The position numbers and the translations under genes were made by a program. 64,000 bases of DNA. Origin: Labedella endophytica (GTDB lineage Bacteria > Actinomycetota > Actinomycetes > Actinomycetales > Microbacteriaceae). The stretch is taken from the NCBI RefSeq assembly GCF_003990045.1, contig NZ_RZGZ01000002.1, positions 372,001-436,000 of the forward strand, read 5' to 3'. The notes under the pieces were generated by a model, which saw only the letters and a program-made list of their open reading frames with translations, was not told where the DNA came from and searched no databases. Below are positions 26,663 to 34,589 of the stretch, one piece after another; positions within the stretch are counted from its first letter, which is position 1, and each line of letters opens with the position of its first letter.

Positions 26663-27756
26663 CGGGCGACCGCCGTCCGGGACACGAAGGGGGCGTACGC
26701 GAGGTCGTAGCCGAAGGCGTGGGGGCCGGCGAGCTCGAGCCCGCGTTCCGTCCGCCACAGCGGATCGCACGGCCAGGCGAGCACGCTCACCCGCTGTCCG
26801 AAGCGCAGCAGCTCGGTGGAGATCGCCTCCCCCGTCTCGGTGTCGACGATCGTGATCAAGTCGGGCACGCTCACGATGATCTCCCCGTCCTCGATGACCA
26901 CGAGGTTCTCGTTCTGGATCTCGACACGCAGGAGACGGTCGCGGTCGGCGCCGATGCCCTGGATCGTGACGGAACCGCGCGTGAAGCCGCCCTCGGTGAG
27001 GCGCTCGATGTCGATGACCTTGCCTCCCGCGAGCACGTCGGCGCCGAGTTCGTCCGCCATGTCGACGACGGGATCGGCGGACTCGAGCAGCCGCCGTCCC
27101 ACGTGGACCGCGCGGCTGACGGTGCCCTCGATGACCGCGCCGGGCGCCGTCTCGGAGGTGAGGAGGTAGTGGGCGCCGATCGCGATGCCGCCGGCGGCGA
27201 TCGTGAAGGCGCGGGCGTGGCGTTCGAGCCACTCCATGTCGAGGGTGCGCAGCACGCTCACGTTGCCGATCACGTCGCCCATCACGGCGAACTCGCTCGC
27301 AAGCCCGGCGACGTTCATCGAGATCATCGTGGACTTGGGGAACGCGCGGCCCATGCCGTCGGCGTCGAGCACGGCGACGCCGAGCGAGGCGGCCCAGCCG
27401 ACGGGAGCGACGCCGTTGCTGCCGCCGATCTCGGCCGCCATCACGGCGGTCACGGGGCGGCCGATGATGCGCTCGACCTCCGCGATGAGCGTGTGCACCT
27501 GCGCGGTGGCGCCGAGCATCTCGATGCCCACCGACGGTGCCCCGATGCCCGAGAGCAGGATCACCGCGTCGTCGGGACCGAGCTCGTCGACCGTCATGAG
27601 CCGGACGGGCCCGAACCGCTCGATCGCGGTCTCGACGGACAGCTGCGTGGTGTGCACGGCGCCGCCGCCGCCCGTGCCGAAGACGGCGGCGCCCGCGGCG
27701 AGGGGGGCCACGTCGTCGCGGGTGATGAGCCGCAAGGGCTCGCTCGTGGTGCTCAT
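26659..27756 (-). CDS. DUF917 (S-methyl thiohydantoin desulfurase-like) protein
   Basis: A 365-residue protein. AGAAVFGTGGGGAVHTTQL at the start is the conserved glycine-rich motif, followed by MLGATAQVHTLIAEVERIIG and an AAEIGGSNGVAPVGWAASLG block. Pfam renamed the domain after S-methyl thiohydantoin desulfurase; many members work beside HyuA. It probably forms a two-part ring-opening or desulfurising unit with the overlapping HyuA-like gene. It is the first gene of the ten-gene operon; its ATG lies 25 bases from the edge of a 21-bp palindrome shared with the divergent regulator. Confidence 0.85.
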   Translation of the reverse strand: MSTTSEPLRLITRDDVAPLAAGAAVFGTGGGGAVHTTQLSVETAIERFGPVRLMTVDELGPDDAVILLSGIGAPSVGIEMLGATAQVHTLIAEVERIIGRPVTAVMAAEIGGSNGVAPVGWAASLGVAVLDADGMGRAFPKSTMISMNVAGLASEFAVMGDVIGNVSVLRTLDMEWLERHARAFTIAAGGIAIGAHYLLTSETAPGAVIEGTVSRAVHVGRRLLESADPVVDMADELGADVLAGGKVIDIERLTEGGFTRGSVTIQGIGADRDRLLRVEIQNENLVVIEDGEIIVSVPDLITIVDTETGEAISTELLRFGQRVSVLAWPCDPLWRTERGLELAGPHAFGYDLAYAPFVSRTAVAR

Positions 27757-27780
27757 GTTTCGAGAGTAGGAAGAGAATCG

Positions 27781-27801
27781 TCTCGCGACAATGTGGCGAG
27801 A
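27781..27801. promoter_or_regulatory. 21-bp palindromic operator between pucR-like gene and operon
   Basis: TCTCGCGACA, a central A, then TGTGGCGAGA: nine of ten base pairs match across the axis. It lies near the middle of a 73-base divergent gap, 25 bases from the DUF917 start and 28 from the regulator start. Position and symmetry point to the PucR-like protein as its ligand. Not shown experimentally. Confidence 0.65.
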
Positions 27802-27829
27802 GACCGGAGAATACGGGCAGACTGTGCTG

Positions 27830-29329
27830 ATGGACCAATTGACCCGAGACAGCGTCGACCTACGCGATGTCGTGGAGCAGGCCGACCGATTCGGAGCGCG
27901 CGTTCTCACGGGCGACGCCGAGGGGGTCGAGGTGCTCGGCGTCGAGATGCTCGCGCTCGACGACATCGCTCGAGCCGCACCCGGCAGCCTCGTGATCGCC
28001 ACCCTGCCGACGAACGACGCCCCTCGGGCGTACCAGATCGACATCGCCGTGCGTCGAGCGATCTCGGCCCGCGCCGCCGCCCTCGTCCTCATGAACGATG
28101 TGACGCTCTCGGAGACCTCGCGGACTCTCGCCCACCGTGGGTCGCTCGTCGTGCTCGCGGCGGACGCCGCGCCGAGCGAGCTCGCGGTCTTCGTCGACCG
28201 CCTCGTGCGCCGCGGCGCCGCGGGGGCGCTGTCCCGTGCCGAGCACGCGATTGAGGCCGTGAGTCGTGCGGCCGATGCCGGGGGCCCGGACATCCGCTCG
28301 GCGATCCTCGAGGCCGCGAGCGCCGCACTCGGCGTGGGCCTGCGCATCGAAGAGGTCCCGGGTGTGCGCTGGACGGAAGCCGACGCCGTGTGCATCGGCG
28401 AGGTGCCGATCGGTCGGCTCGTGGCCGAACGGGACGACCCGGCCGTGGCGATCGCGCGCCCCGTGATCGCGTCGGTGCTCTCCCGCGCCGCCTCGCGGGA
28501 GTCGCAGGACCGTTTCGGCCCCGTCAGATCGCGCGCCGACCTCATCGTGGAGCTGCTCTTCGCGGAGTCGTCGCGCATCGACGGTCTCGCCGTGGACGCG
28601 GCGCGCGCCGGCCTGCCCGTGCAGCTGTCGCACTCGGTCGCGTGGCTCACGCCTCGCGTGCCGGGCGAACCGGCCCGCCGCCTACCCGCGTCACTCGTGG
28701 CGGCGCTCGAGCTGCGCGCCCTCCAACTCGTCGACGACCGGGACGAGGTGTGGCACGTGGCCGCCTTCCACGACGACCTGCTCGTGGTGGCGTCCGAGGA
28801 GCTCGGCGCGCCCGACCACCAGCGACGATTGCGGGACGTCGTCGAGCGCTTCGTGCAGCAGGCGGCGGTGCTCGTCGACGAGGAGTGGACCTTCACCGTG
28901 GGCCTCGGCACACCCCAGGGCGGGGCGGCGGGACTGCGGCAATCGGCGACGGAGGCGCGCATCGCGGCGGAATCCGCGGTGGCCGCCGGACGCCTCGGCG
29001 CGGTCGAGTCGACGGATGTCACGGGGCTCCGCCGGGTGCTGCTCGACTTCTACGCCTCTCCCCTCAGTCGCACCCTGCTCGACGACGTGCTTTCGCCGCT
29101 CGACGCGCTCGGTGCCGAGCGCGCCGACACATCGGTCCGCACGCTCCTCGCCTACCTCAGCACACGGAATTCCTTGGTGAGGGCCGCGGAACTGCTCACC
29201 CTCCACCCGAACGCCGTGAACTACCGCGTGCGCCGCATCGAGCAGACCCTCGCCCTCGACCTCGACGACCCCGACACCCACTTCGCCCTCGAACTGGCCT
29301 GCCGCCTCCGCCTCGTCTCCCCCCGCTGA
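27830..29329 (+). CDS. PucR-family transcriptional regulator
   Basis: A 499-residue regulator. The N-terminal third is a PucR-type sensor domain, the middle a GGDEF-like domain, and the end a PucR helix-turn-helix: TLLAYLSTRNSLVRAAELLT then HPNAVNYRVRRIEQTL. Family members activate purine, amine or amide catabolic operons. I chose ATG 27830; an upstream ATG at 27791 lies inside the palindrome and has no ribosome site. It is divergent from the DUF917-HyuA-ABC operon and is its likely controller. Confidence 0.85.
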   Translation: MDQLTRDSVDLRDVVEQADRFGARVLTGDAEGVEVLGVEMLALDDIARAAPGSLVIATLPTNDAPRAYQIDIAVRRAISARAAALVLMNDVTLSETSRTLAHRGSLVVLAADAAPSELAVFVDRLVRRGAAGALSRAEHAIEAVSRAADAGGPDIRSAILEAASAALGVGLRIEEVPGVRWTEADAVCIGEVPIGRLVAERDDPAVAIARPVIASVLSRAASRESQDRFGPVRSRADLIVELLFAESSRIDGLAVDAARAGLPVQLSHSVAWLTPRVPGEPARRLPASLVAALELRALQLVDDRDEVWHVAAFHDDLLVVASEELGAPDHQRRLRDVVERFVQQAAVLVDEEWTFTVGLGTPQGGAAGLRQSATEARIAAESAVAAGRLGAVESTDVTGLRRVLLDFYASPLSRTLLDDVLSPLDALGAERADTSVRTLLAYLSTRNSLVRAAELLTLHPNAVNYRVRRIEQTLALDLDDPDTHFALELACRLRLVSPR

Positions 29330-29506
29330 CCCCCTCCCCCAAAGTCCTACTCCCGATCGAGGGCTACACCTCTACATGGCGCCCTCGACAGCGAAGTGGC
29401 GCTCTCGACGCGCAGCGTCCGGGCGATCGCTCGTCCGAACACCGACGCGCGATGGGGTCCCCGCCAGGGCCTGTCCGGATCCGCTGGCGCTGCGTAGCGT
29501 GGATGC
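29330..29506. repeat. Intergenic region with short repeats TGGCGCYCTCGAC
   Basis: The gap after the regulator holds CGAGGGC (29358-29364) and GCCCTCG (29381-29387), a possible 7-bp hairpin with a 16-base loop, and two direct copies of a motif like TGGCGCCCTCGAC / TGGCGCTCTCGAC about 20 bases apart. It may be a terminator or a remnant of a repeated element. No gene was seen. Confidence 0.35.
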
Positions 29507-30655
29507 ATGGATCGCCGCACCATGAACACCCCCCACCGCAGACGAGCGCGAGGAGGGGCAGCCGCCATCGCCGTCGTCGCCCTCCTGAGCGCATGCAGCG
29601 CCGAGCCGGAGAGCGTGACCTCCCCGGTGTTGTCCCCGTCGGCGGCGCCCGCCCCCAGCGCGACGACCGACGCCCTCGAACCGGTTGCCCTCTCCGGCGA
29701 CCCCGTCGACGTCGTGACCGGCCTCGAGGCCCCGTGGTCGATCGCCTTCCTCGGCGACACGGCGATCGTGAGCGAGCGCGACAGCGGGCGCATCCTCGAG
29801 CTCGACGACGACGGCGACGCACGCGAGATCACGACCGTGCCGGGCGTGGTGGCGGGAGGCGAGGGCGGCCTGCTGGGTCTCGCGGTCGACGCGGACGAGC
29901 GCCTCTTCGCGTATTCGACGGGTGCGGACGGCAACCGGATCCACCGCTTCGACATGAGTGGTGAGCCGGGCGCGCTCGCAGCGGACGAACCGGAGACGAT
30001 CCTCGACGGCCTCCCGTCGTCACGCACCCACAACGGCGGGCGCATCGCGATCGGCCCGGACGGGATGCTCTATGCCTCGGCGGGAGACGCCGGCGATCCC
30101 GACTCCGCCCAGGACACGGACTCCCTCGGCGGCAAGATCCTGCGGATGACGCTCGACGGCGACGCTCCCGACGACAATCCGATCGCCGGTTCCCTCGTCT
30201 ACAGCCTCGGCCACCGCAACGTCCAGGGCCTCGACTGGGCCGAGGACGGCACGATGTTCGCAACCGAGTTCGGCCAGAACACGTGGGACGAACTCAACCT
30301 GATCGAACCAGGCGCGAACTACGGCTGGCCTGTCGTGGAGGGCATCGTCGGACGGTCGGAGTTCGTGGACCCGGTGCAGCAGTGGAGCCCCGCTGACGCG
30401 AGCCCGAGCGGGATGGCGATCGTCGGCGGCACCGTTTTCGTCGCCAACCTGCGTGGACAGCTGCTGCGCACGGTGCCGCTCGGGGACACGACCCAGGCCG
30501 CGGACGAGCTCGCGGGAGAATTCGGCCGGCTCCGCGACGTCGTCGAGGCCCCGGACGGTTCGCTCTGGGTCCTGACCAACAACACCGACGGTCGCGGCGA
30601 TCCCGGCGCGACCGACGACCGCATCCTCCGCATCCCGCTCTCCCCCGCCGCCTGA
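29507..30655 (+). CDS. PQQ-dependent sugar dehydrogenase-like lipoprotein
   Basis: A 382-residue extracellular lipoprotein (lipobox LLSAC) with a glucose/sorbosone dehydrogenase beta-propeller. VTGLEAPWSIAFL, ERDSGRILELDD, GGEGGLLGLAVDAD, RTHNGGRIAIGPDGMLYASA and YSLGHRNVQGLDW are the conserved blades of this family. It would oxidise an aldose at the cell surface if PQQ is supplied; no PQQ synthesis gene is visible here. ATG 29507 and 29522 are both possible starts; the region is arginine-rich, typical of a signal peptide. Confidence 0.88.
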   Translation: MDRRTMNTPHRRRARGGAAAIAVVALLSACSAEPESVTSPVLSPSAAPAPSATTDALEPVALSGDPVDVVTGLEAPWSIAFLGDTAIVSERDSGRILELDDDGDAREITTVPGVVAGGEGGLLGLAVDADERLFAYSTGADGNRIHRFDMSGEPGALAADEPETILDGLPSSRTHNGGRIAIGPDGMLYASAGDAGDPDSAQDTDSLGGKILRMTLDGDAPDDNPIAGSLVYSLGHRNVQGLDWAEDGTMFATEFGQNTWDELNLIEPGANYGWPVVEGIVGRSEFVDPVQQWSPADASPSGMAIVGGTVFVANLRGQLLRTVPLGDTTQAADELAGEFGRLRDVVEAPDGSLWVLTNNTDGRGDPGATDDRILRIPLSPAA

Positions 30656-30719
30656 CGCGCAGACCGACTCGCCAGCCCCCGTGACCCGCGACGTGCGGAC
30701 ATCTGCCCTCTCCCCGGCC

Positions 30720-30775
30720 GAAGTGCGGACTTTCGCCCCCATCTCGGGCTGCGAGGGGGCGAGAGTCCGCACTTC
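30720..30775. repeat. Large palindromic intergenic element
   Basis: A 21-bp left arm (30720-30740, starting GAAGTGCGGACT) and right arm (30755-30775, ending AGTCCGCACTTC) match at 20 of 21 pairs around a 14-base loop. A degenerate third half-copy lies at 30690-30710. It resembles REP-type elements that recur in bacterial genomes. Confidence 0.7.
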
Positions 30776-30860
30776 CGCGGTGTGGTGGAGTGCCTACGGC
30801 GGGTTGCCGGAATGGCAAGAGAGCTCGCGGTTCCGGCACGGCAGGCCTAGCGTGACGATC

Positions 30861-31556
30861 ATGAACCACGAGCAGGGCGCCACGCATCAACACGGCACCA
30901 CCGACCGGCACGGCCAGACCACGCCACCGCCTGCGACCGAGATGTTCGAGCCGCCCGCGTGGGAGGAGCGGTACTCCGGAGAGCAGTCGATCTGGAGCGG
31001 GAACGCGAACGCCCAGCTCGTCGCCGAGGCGGCGAAGCTCACCCCGGGCTCGGCGCTCGACGTGGGTTGCGGCGAAGGCGGCGACGTGATCTGGCTCGCC
31101 TCACGGGGCTGGACCGTGACGGGTGCCGATTTCTCCGTGAACGGACTCGCTCGCGCGGCGCGGAACGCCGAGGACGCGGGTGTGGCGGACAACGTCACCT
31201 GGTGGCAGGTGGATGCGCGAGACTTCCAGGCCGAGAGTCGTTCCTTCGACCTCGTGACGACCCACTTCCTGCATCCGCCGGACCGCGGCATGGTCGACGT
31301 GGCGCGCCGCCTGTGGGATGCCGTCGCACCCGGCGGCCACCTCCTCATCGTGGGGCACGCGCCGGGAGCCCACTTCACGCAGCTGTCGGACAGCCACCGC
31401 CGGGCGACGTTCCTCGCCGAGGACCTGATCCCGGTCCTGCCCGACGACGCCGAGATCCTCGTGGCGGAACAGCGCCCCCGCACCGCGATCCGCGACGGCA
31501 TCGAGAGGGAGATCGAGGACGCCACGCTCCTGGCCCGCAAACCGGCCGCTCGCTGA
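30861..31556 (+). CDS. SAM-dependent methyltransferase
   Basis: A 231-residue class I methyltransferase. SAM motif I is LDVGCGEGGD near 66-75, with acidic DFSVNGLARAA and DLVTTHFLHPP later. The first 25 residues are rich in His, Gln and Thr. It resembles the thiopurine/tellurite-type or TehB-like methyltransferases that methylate small toxic molecules, but the substrate is unknown. ATG 30861 is the only start near the conserved region. It converges on the siderophore-interacting gene. Confidence 0.82.
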   Translation: MNHEQGATHQHGTTDRHGQTTPPPATEMFEPPAWEERYSGEQSIWSGNANAQLVAEAAKLTPGSALDVGCGEGGDVIWLASRGWTVTGADFSVNGLARAARNAEDAGVADNVTWWQVDARDFQAESRSFDLVTTHFLHPPDRGMVDVARRLWDAVAPGGHLLIVGHAPGAHFTQLSDSHRRATFLAEDLIPVLPDDAEILVAEQRPRTAIRDGIEREIEDATLLARKPAAR

Positions 31557-31633
31557 CCTTACGACCGCTCGAACTCATCACCCTTGGACACGCTCAGGAG
31601 CCGGATGGTACGCCGCACGCGCACCTCGCCATG

Positions 31634-32470
31634 TCAGTCGGAGACGGGTTCGATGACGCCGATCGGTTCGCGCTTCTCCGCCTGGAACCGGTCCTCCGTG
31701 CGCCCCTTCGCCCAGTAGCCGGACAGCGAGAGCTCCGGGCGGAGGACGCCGCGATCGCGGAACAGGTTCCGGAGTCCCTTCATCGCCTCCCGCTCGCCGT
31801 GGGCGAAGACCTGCGGCCGACCCTCCAGCCACGTCGCCTCCGACACGGCGTCGACGAGCGCGGACGGTTCGACGTCGTGAACCCACCGCACCTCGACGCC
31901 GGCGGGGGCCGTGAGGCGGATCTCCTCCGACGCGTCGGAGACCTGGATGACGGCGATCCCGCGTGCGTCGGCCGGAAGCGCCTCGAGGGCCGCAGCCGTC
32001 GCGGGGAGCGCGGACTGGTCCGCGGCGAACAGGTGCCAGTCGGCCGCGGGGTCGGGCGCGTAGCCGCCGCCCGGGCCCGAGAAGGTCAGGCGGTCGCCGG
32101 GGCGGGCATGGTCCGCCCAGGGACCCGCGAGTCCCTCGTCGCCGTGCACGACGAAGTCGATGGTGAGGGTACGCGCCGCGGCGTCCACGGATCGCACGGT
32201 GTACGTGCGCGTGACGGGGAGGTCTTCGGGCGAGAGCGTCTCCCGCAGCCCGGCGATGTCGAACGGCGGCGTGAGGCCCAGCTCCGGCTTCACGAAGATG
32301 ATCTTGACGTAGGCGTCCGTTTTCCCGTTCGCCTCGAAGAGGTCGAACTGCTCTCCCGTGAGCACGATCCGCACGAGGTGCGGGCTCAGTTGCTCCCGCC
32401 GAAGCACCTCGAGGGTCACCTGCGGACGAGCGGGCTTCGGCGGGCGGGGGAACGGGGTGACGATCGACAT
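31634..32470 (-). CDS. Siderophore-interacting protein (ferric-siderophore reductase)
   Basis: A 278-residue SIP/ViuB-like flavin reductase. VTLEVLRREQLSPHLVRIVL starts the FAD-binding barrel, TRTYTVRSVDAAARTLTIDF is the RxYS/T flavin motif, GPGGGY is the ribityl-phosphate region, and the C-terminus ends ELSLSGYWAKGRTEDRFQ (family YWxxGR). It reduces Fe(III)-siderophores with NAD(P)H to release iron in the cytoplasm. AAGGAG precedes the ATG. An iron-box-like sequence overlaps the promoter region. Confidence 0.9.
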   Translation of the reverse strand: MSIVTPFPRPPKPARPQVTLEVLRREQLSPHLVRIVLTGEQFDLFEANGKTDAYVKIIFVKPELGLTPPFDIAGLRETLSPEDLPVTRTYTVRSVDAAARTLTIDFVVHGDEGLAGPWADHARPGDRLTFSGPGGGYAPDPAADWHLFAADQSALPATAAALEALPADARGIAVIQVSDASEEIRLTAPAGVEVRWVHDVEPSALVDAVSEATWLEGRPQVFAHGEREAMKGLRNLFRDRGVLRPELSLSGYWAKGRTEDRFQAEKREPIGVIEPVSD

Positions 32471-32478
32471 GCGACTCC

Positions 32479-32497
32479 TTAGGTGACCCTTACATCC
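32479..32497 (-). promoter_or_regulatory. DtxR/IdeR iron-box-like site
   Basis: The plus strand reads TTAGGTGACCCTTACATCC. It matches 13 of 19 positions of the DtxR/IdeR consensus, best in the left half (TTAGGTGAC). It lies just upstream of the siderophore-interacting gene, where iron-repressed control is expected. Confidence 0.45.
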
Positions 32498-32534
32498 CAT
32501 CACACCGATGCATGGCTCGGTTCCGACCACCGAT

Positions 32535-32616
32535 CGCTGAGCTCGTCGAAGCGTGGTTCCCTCCCGAGAATTCGGGTCCCTCCGACAGGCTCGGGGAACG
32601 CCTGGCGGGCTCAGCG
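32535..32616. repeat. Degenerate inverted repeat (CGCTGAG ... CTCAGCG)
   Basis: CGCTGAGCTCGTCGAAGCG and GGTTCCC on the left face GGGGAAC and CTCAGCG on the right. The arms are interrupted. The GCTGAGC-TCGTCGAAGC and GACAGGCTC segments look like a decayed copy of an intergenic repeat common in actinobacteria. Confidence 0.4.
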
Positions 32617-32629
32617 ACGGCAGCGCGAC

Positions 32630-33565
32630 TCAGTGCGCGTCGAGGGCCGCCAGGAAACGCGTGAGGGATCCGCCGAGGTTCCACTCGTCGCCGAGGCGCT
32701 CGAGCGCGTCGCGGTCGTCGCCCGCGACCGGGCGGAGCCGAGCCCGCGCGTCGTCGAGCGACGGCACGTCGAGGTCACGCTTCACGGCGACCACCGTCGG
32801 TGCGACGTCGAGGTAGTCCGCCGCCGCCGTGAGCTTGCCGCGTACCGAGGCCGAGAGGTCGGCGTCGCCGTCCTCCGCCGCCTCGCGCAGCGCCGCGAGC
32901 GTGCCGTACTCGCCGAGGAGCGACGCCGCCGTCTTCTCCCCGATGCCCGCGACGCCCGGCAGTCCGTCCGATGCGTCCCCGCGCAGGGTCGCGAAGTCGG
33001 CGTACTGCTCGGGCAGCACGCGGTACTTCGCCACCACGGACTTCTCGGTGAGCACGTCGAGGTTCTTCATCCCCCGCGCCGTGTAGATCACGCGCACGTC
33101 GCGGTCGTCGTCCACCACCTGGAACAGGTCGCGGTCCCCCGTCACCACATCGACGGGCAGGTCGGCGATGCTCGCGTAGGTACCGATGACATCGTCCGCC
33201 TCATGGTCCTCGACGCCGACGATCGCGATCCCCGCGAGCCCGAGCACCTCGCGGATCATCGGGATCTGCGCGGTGAGCCCCTCCGGCACGACCTCGACGA
33301 AGCGCGAGGCCGTGGAGGACTCGTCGAGCCGGTTCTCCTTGTAGCTCGGCACGAGGTCGACGCGCCAGCGCGGGCGCCACGCATCGTCCCAGCAGGCGAT
33401 CACGTGCGTCGCCTCGAAGTCGGTGCTGAGGCGCGCGATCATGTCGAGCAGCCCGCGGATCGCGTTCACGGGCGTGCCGTCCTTCCGCGTGATCGAATCG
33501 GGCAACCCGTGAAAGGCGCGGAAATACAGGGACGCGGTGTCGAGCAGCATCAGTCGATCGGCCAT
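32630..33565 (-). CDS. 5'-3' exonuclease (Pol I N-terminal domain-like)
   Basis: A 311-residue stand-alone 5' nuclease. LLDTASLYFRAFHGLP gives Asp9 and Arg, YKENR is in the helical arch, HEADDVIGTYA and VVTGDRDLFQVV supply metal-binding acids, and SDGLPGVAGIGEKTAASLL is the H3TH DNA-binding motif. It would remove RNA primers or flaps. Many actinobacteria encode this in addition to Pol I. ATG 33565 fits the family start. It stands alone on the minus strand. Confidence 0.9.
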   Translation of the reverse strand: MADRLMLLDTASLYFRAFHGLPDSITRKDGTPVNAIRGLLDMIARLSTDFEATHVIACWDDAWRPRWRVDLVPSYKENRLDESSTASRFVEVVPEGLTAQIPMIREVLGLAGIAIVGVEDHEADDVIGTYASIADLPVDVVTGDRDLFQVVDDDRDVRVIYTARGMKNLDVLTEKSVVAKYRVLPEQYADFATLRGDASDGLPGVAGIGEKTAASLLGEYGTLAALREAAEDGDADLSASVRGKLTAAADYLDVAPTVVAVKRDLDVPSLDDARARLRPVAGDDRDALERLGDEWNLGGSLTRFLAALDAH

Positions 33566-33636
33566 ACGTGATCCTGACACGATCAGGCGACATCCGACCC
33601 CGCGGGAATGCGATCGACCCGCCCCCCGTTGCACCG

Positions 33637-33660
33637 TATAGTTGAAGCTACAAGCAATTA
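33637..33660 (+). promoter_or_regulatory. MarR-type operator overlapping a TATAGT -10 box
   Basis: TATAGT (33637-33642) is a good -10 box. TAGTTGAAGCTACAAGC overlaps it and resembles TAGTTGAAGCTTCAACTA, an operator often seen for MarR proteins. No MarR gene is adjacent. This probably controls the dioxygenase/esterase pair. Confidence 0.45.
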
Positions 33661-33677
33661 CGGAACGCGAGGACCCC

Positions 33678-34589
33678 ATGACCCCCACCGATGAACGCCT
33701 TCTGGCTGACGCCACGTCGATGGGCGCGGTCACGCTCCGGGTCGGCGACCTCGAGAACATGAGCGCGTACTACGCGAACGCCTTCGCGATGCAGCCCCTC
33801 GAGGAGAGGAGTCGCGGCGACGAGGTGCACCGCGTGCTCGGTCGCGGCACGACTCCTCTCGTCCGCCTGATCCACACGCCGAACCTGCCGGCGGTCGATC
33901 CCCGGCAACCGGGCCTGTTCCACACGGCGTTCCTCTTCGACGACGAGCCCGCCCTCGCCGCCACGGTGTACCGCGCCGCGCAAGACCCCCGCAGCCGCTT
34001 CGCGGGCTCGAGCGACCACCATGTGAGCGAGGCGTTCTATTTCACCGACCCCGAGGGCAACGGTGTGGAGCTGTACCGCGATCGACCACGCACGGACTGG
34101 ATCCGGAACAACGGTCGGATCCACATGACCACGACGTACCTCGACCCGAATGCGTACCTCCAGCGCTTCGTCTCGCAGGAGGCGCTCGATGCCGGGCCGT
34201 CCGCCGCAGGCCGGGTCGGCCACGTCCACCTGCAGGTGGGCGACATCGAGACGGCGCAGCTGTTCTATGTCGACGCTCTCGGTTTCGGCATCACGACGAA
34301 CGAGTACCCGGGAGCGCTCTTCGCGTCCGCCGGCGGCTACCACCACCACATCGCCATGAACACGTGGAACAGTGCGGGGGCGGGCCCGCGCGCTGCGAGT
34401 CTGGGGCTCGGTGAGGTGTCCGTGACCGTGCCGACGTCGGAGGAGCTCACCGCCCTGCAGGCGCGACTGACGGCTCAGGCCCTGCCGTTCGCGAGCGACG
34501 GCCGCACGGTCACCGTCACCGATCCCTGGGGTACCGTCGTCACCGTGAGCCTGCCCGACCTCTCCACCGACGAACTCCTCGCCCGATGA
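33678..34589 (+). CDS. VOC-family ring-cleaving dioxygenase-like protein (MhqE/CatE-like)
   Basis: A 303-residue protein with two VOC domains: TLRVGDLENMSAYYANAF near 18-35 and VHLQVGDIETAQLFYVDALG in the second half. YFTDPEGNGVELYRDRPR and the HHHIAMNTW segment carry likely metal ligands. Size and order match CatE/MhqE of Bacillus, which act on catechols or quinone-derived products. The start has GCGAGGAC upstream. The downstream esterase overlaps by 4 bases, as in mhqED. Confidence 0.85.
   Translation: MTPTDERLLADATSMGAVTLRVGDLENMSAYYANAFAMQPLEERSRGDEVHRVLGRGTTPLVRLIHTPNLPAVDPRQPGLFHTAFLFDDEPALAATVYRAAQDPRSRFAGSSDHHVSEAFYFTDPEGNGVELYRDRPRTDWIRNNGRIHMTTTYLDPNAYLQRFVSQEALDAGPSAAGRVGHVHLQVGDIETAQLFYVDALGFGITTNEYPGALFASAGGYHHHIAMNTWNSAGAGPRAASLGLGEVSVTVPTSEELTALQARLTAQALPFASDGRTVTVTDPWGTVVTVSLPDLSTDELLAR

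Noticed and set aside
25031-27838. HyuA-like frame extended to 935 residues
   Set aside because: The extension is arginine-rich and lies in another frame over the DUF917 gene. The HyuA start at 26662 overlaps the DUF917 stop.
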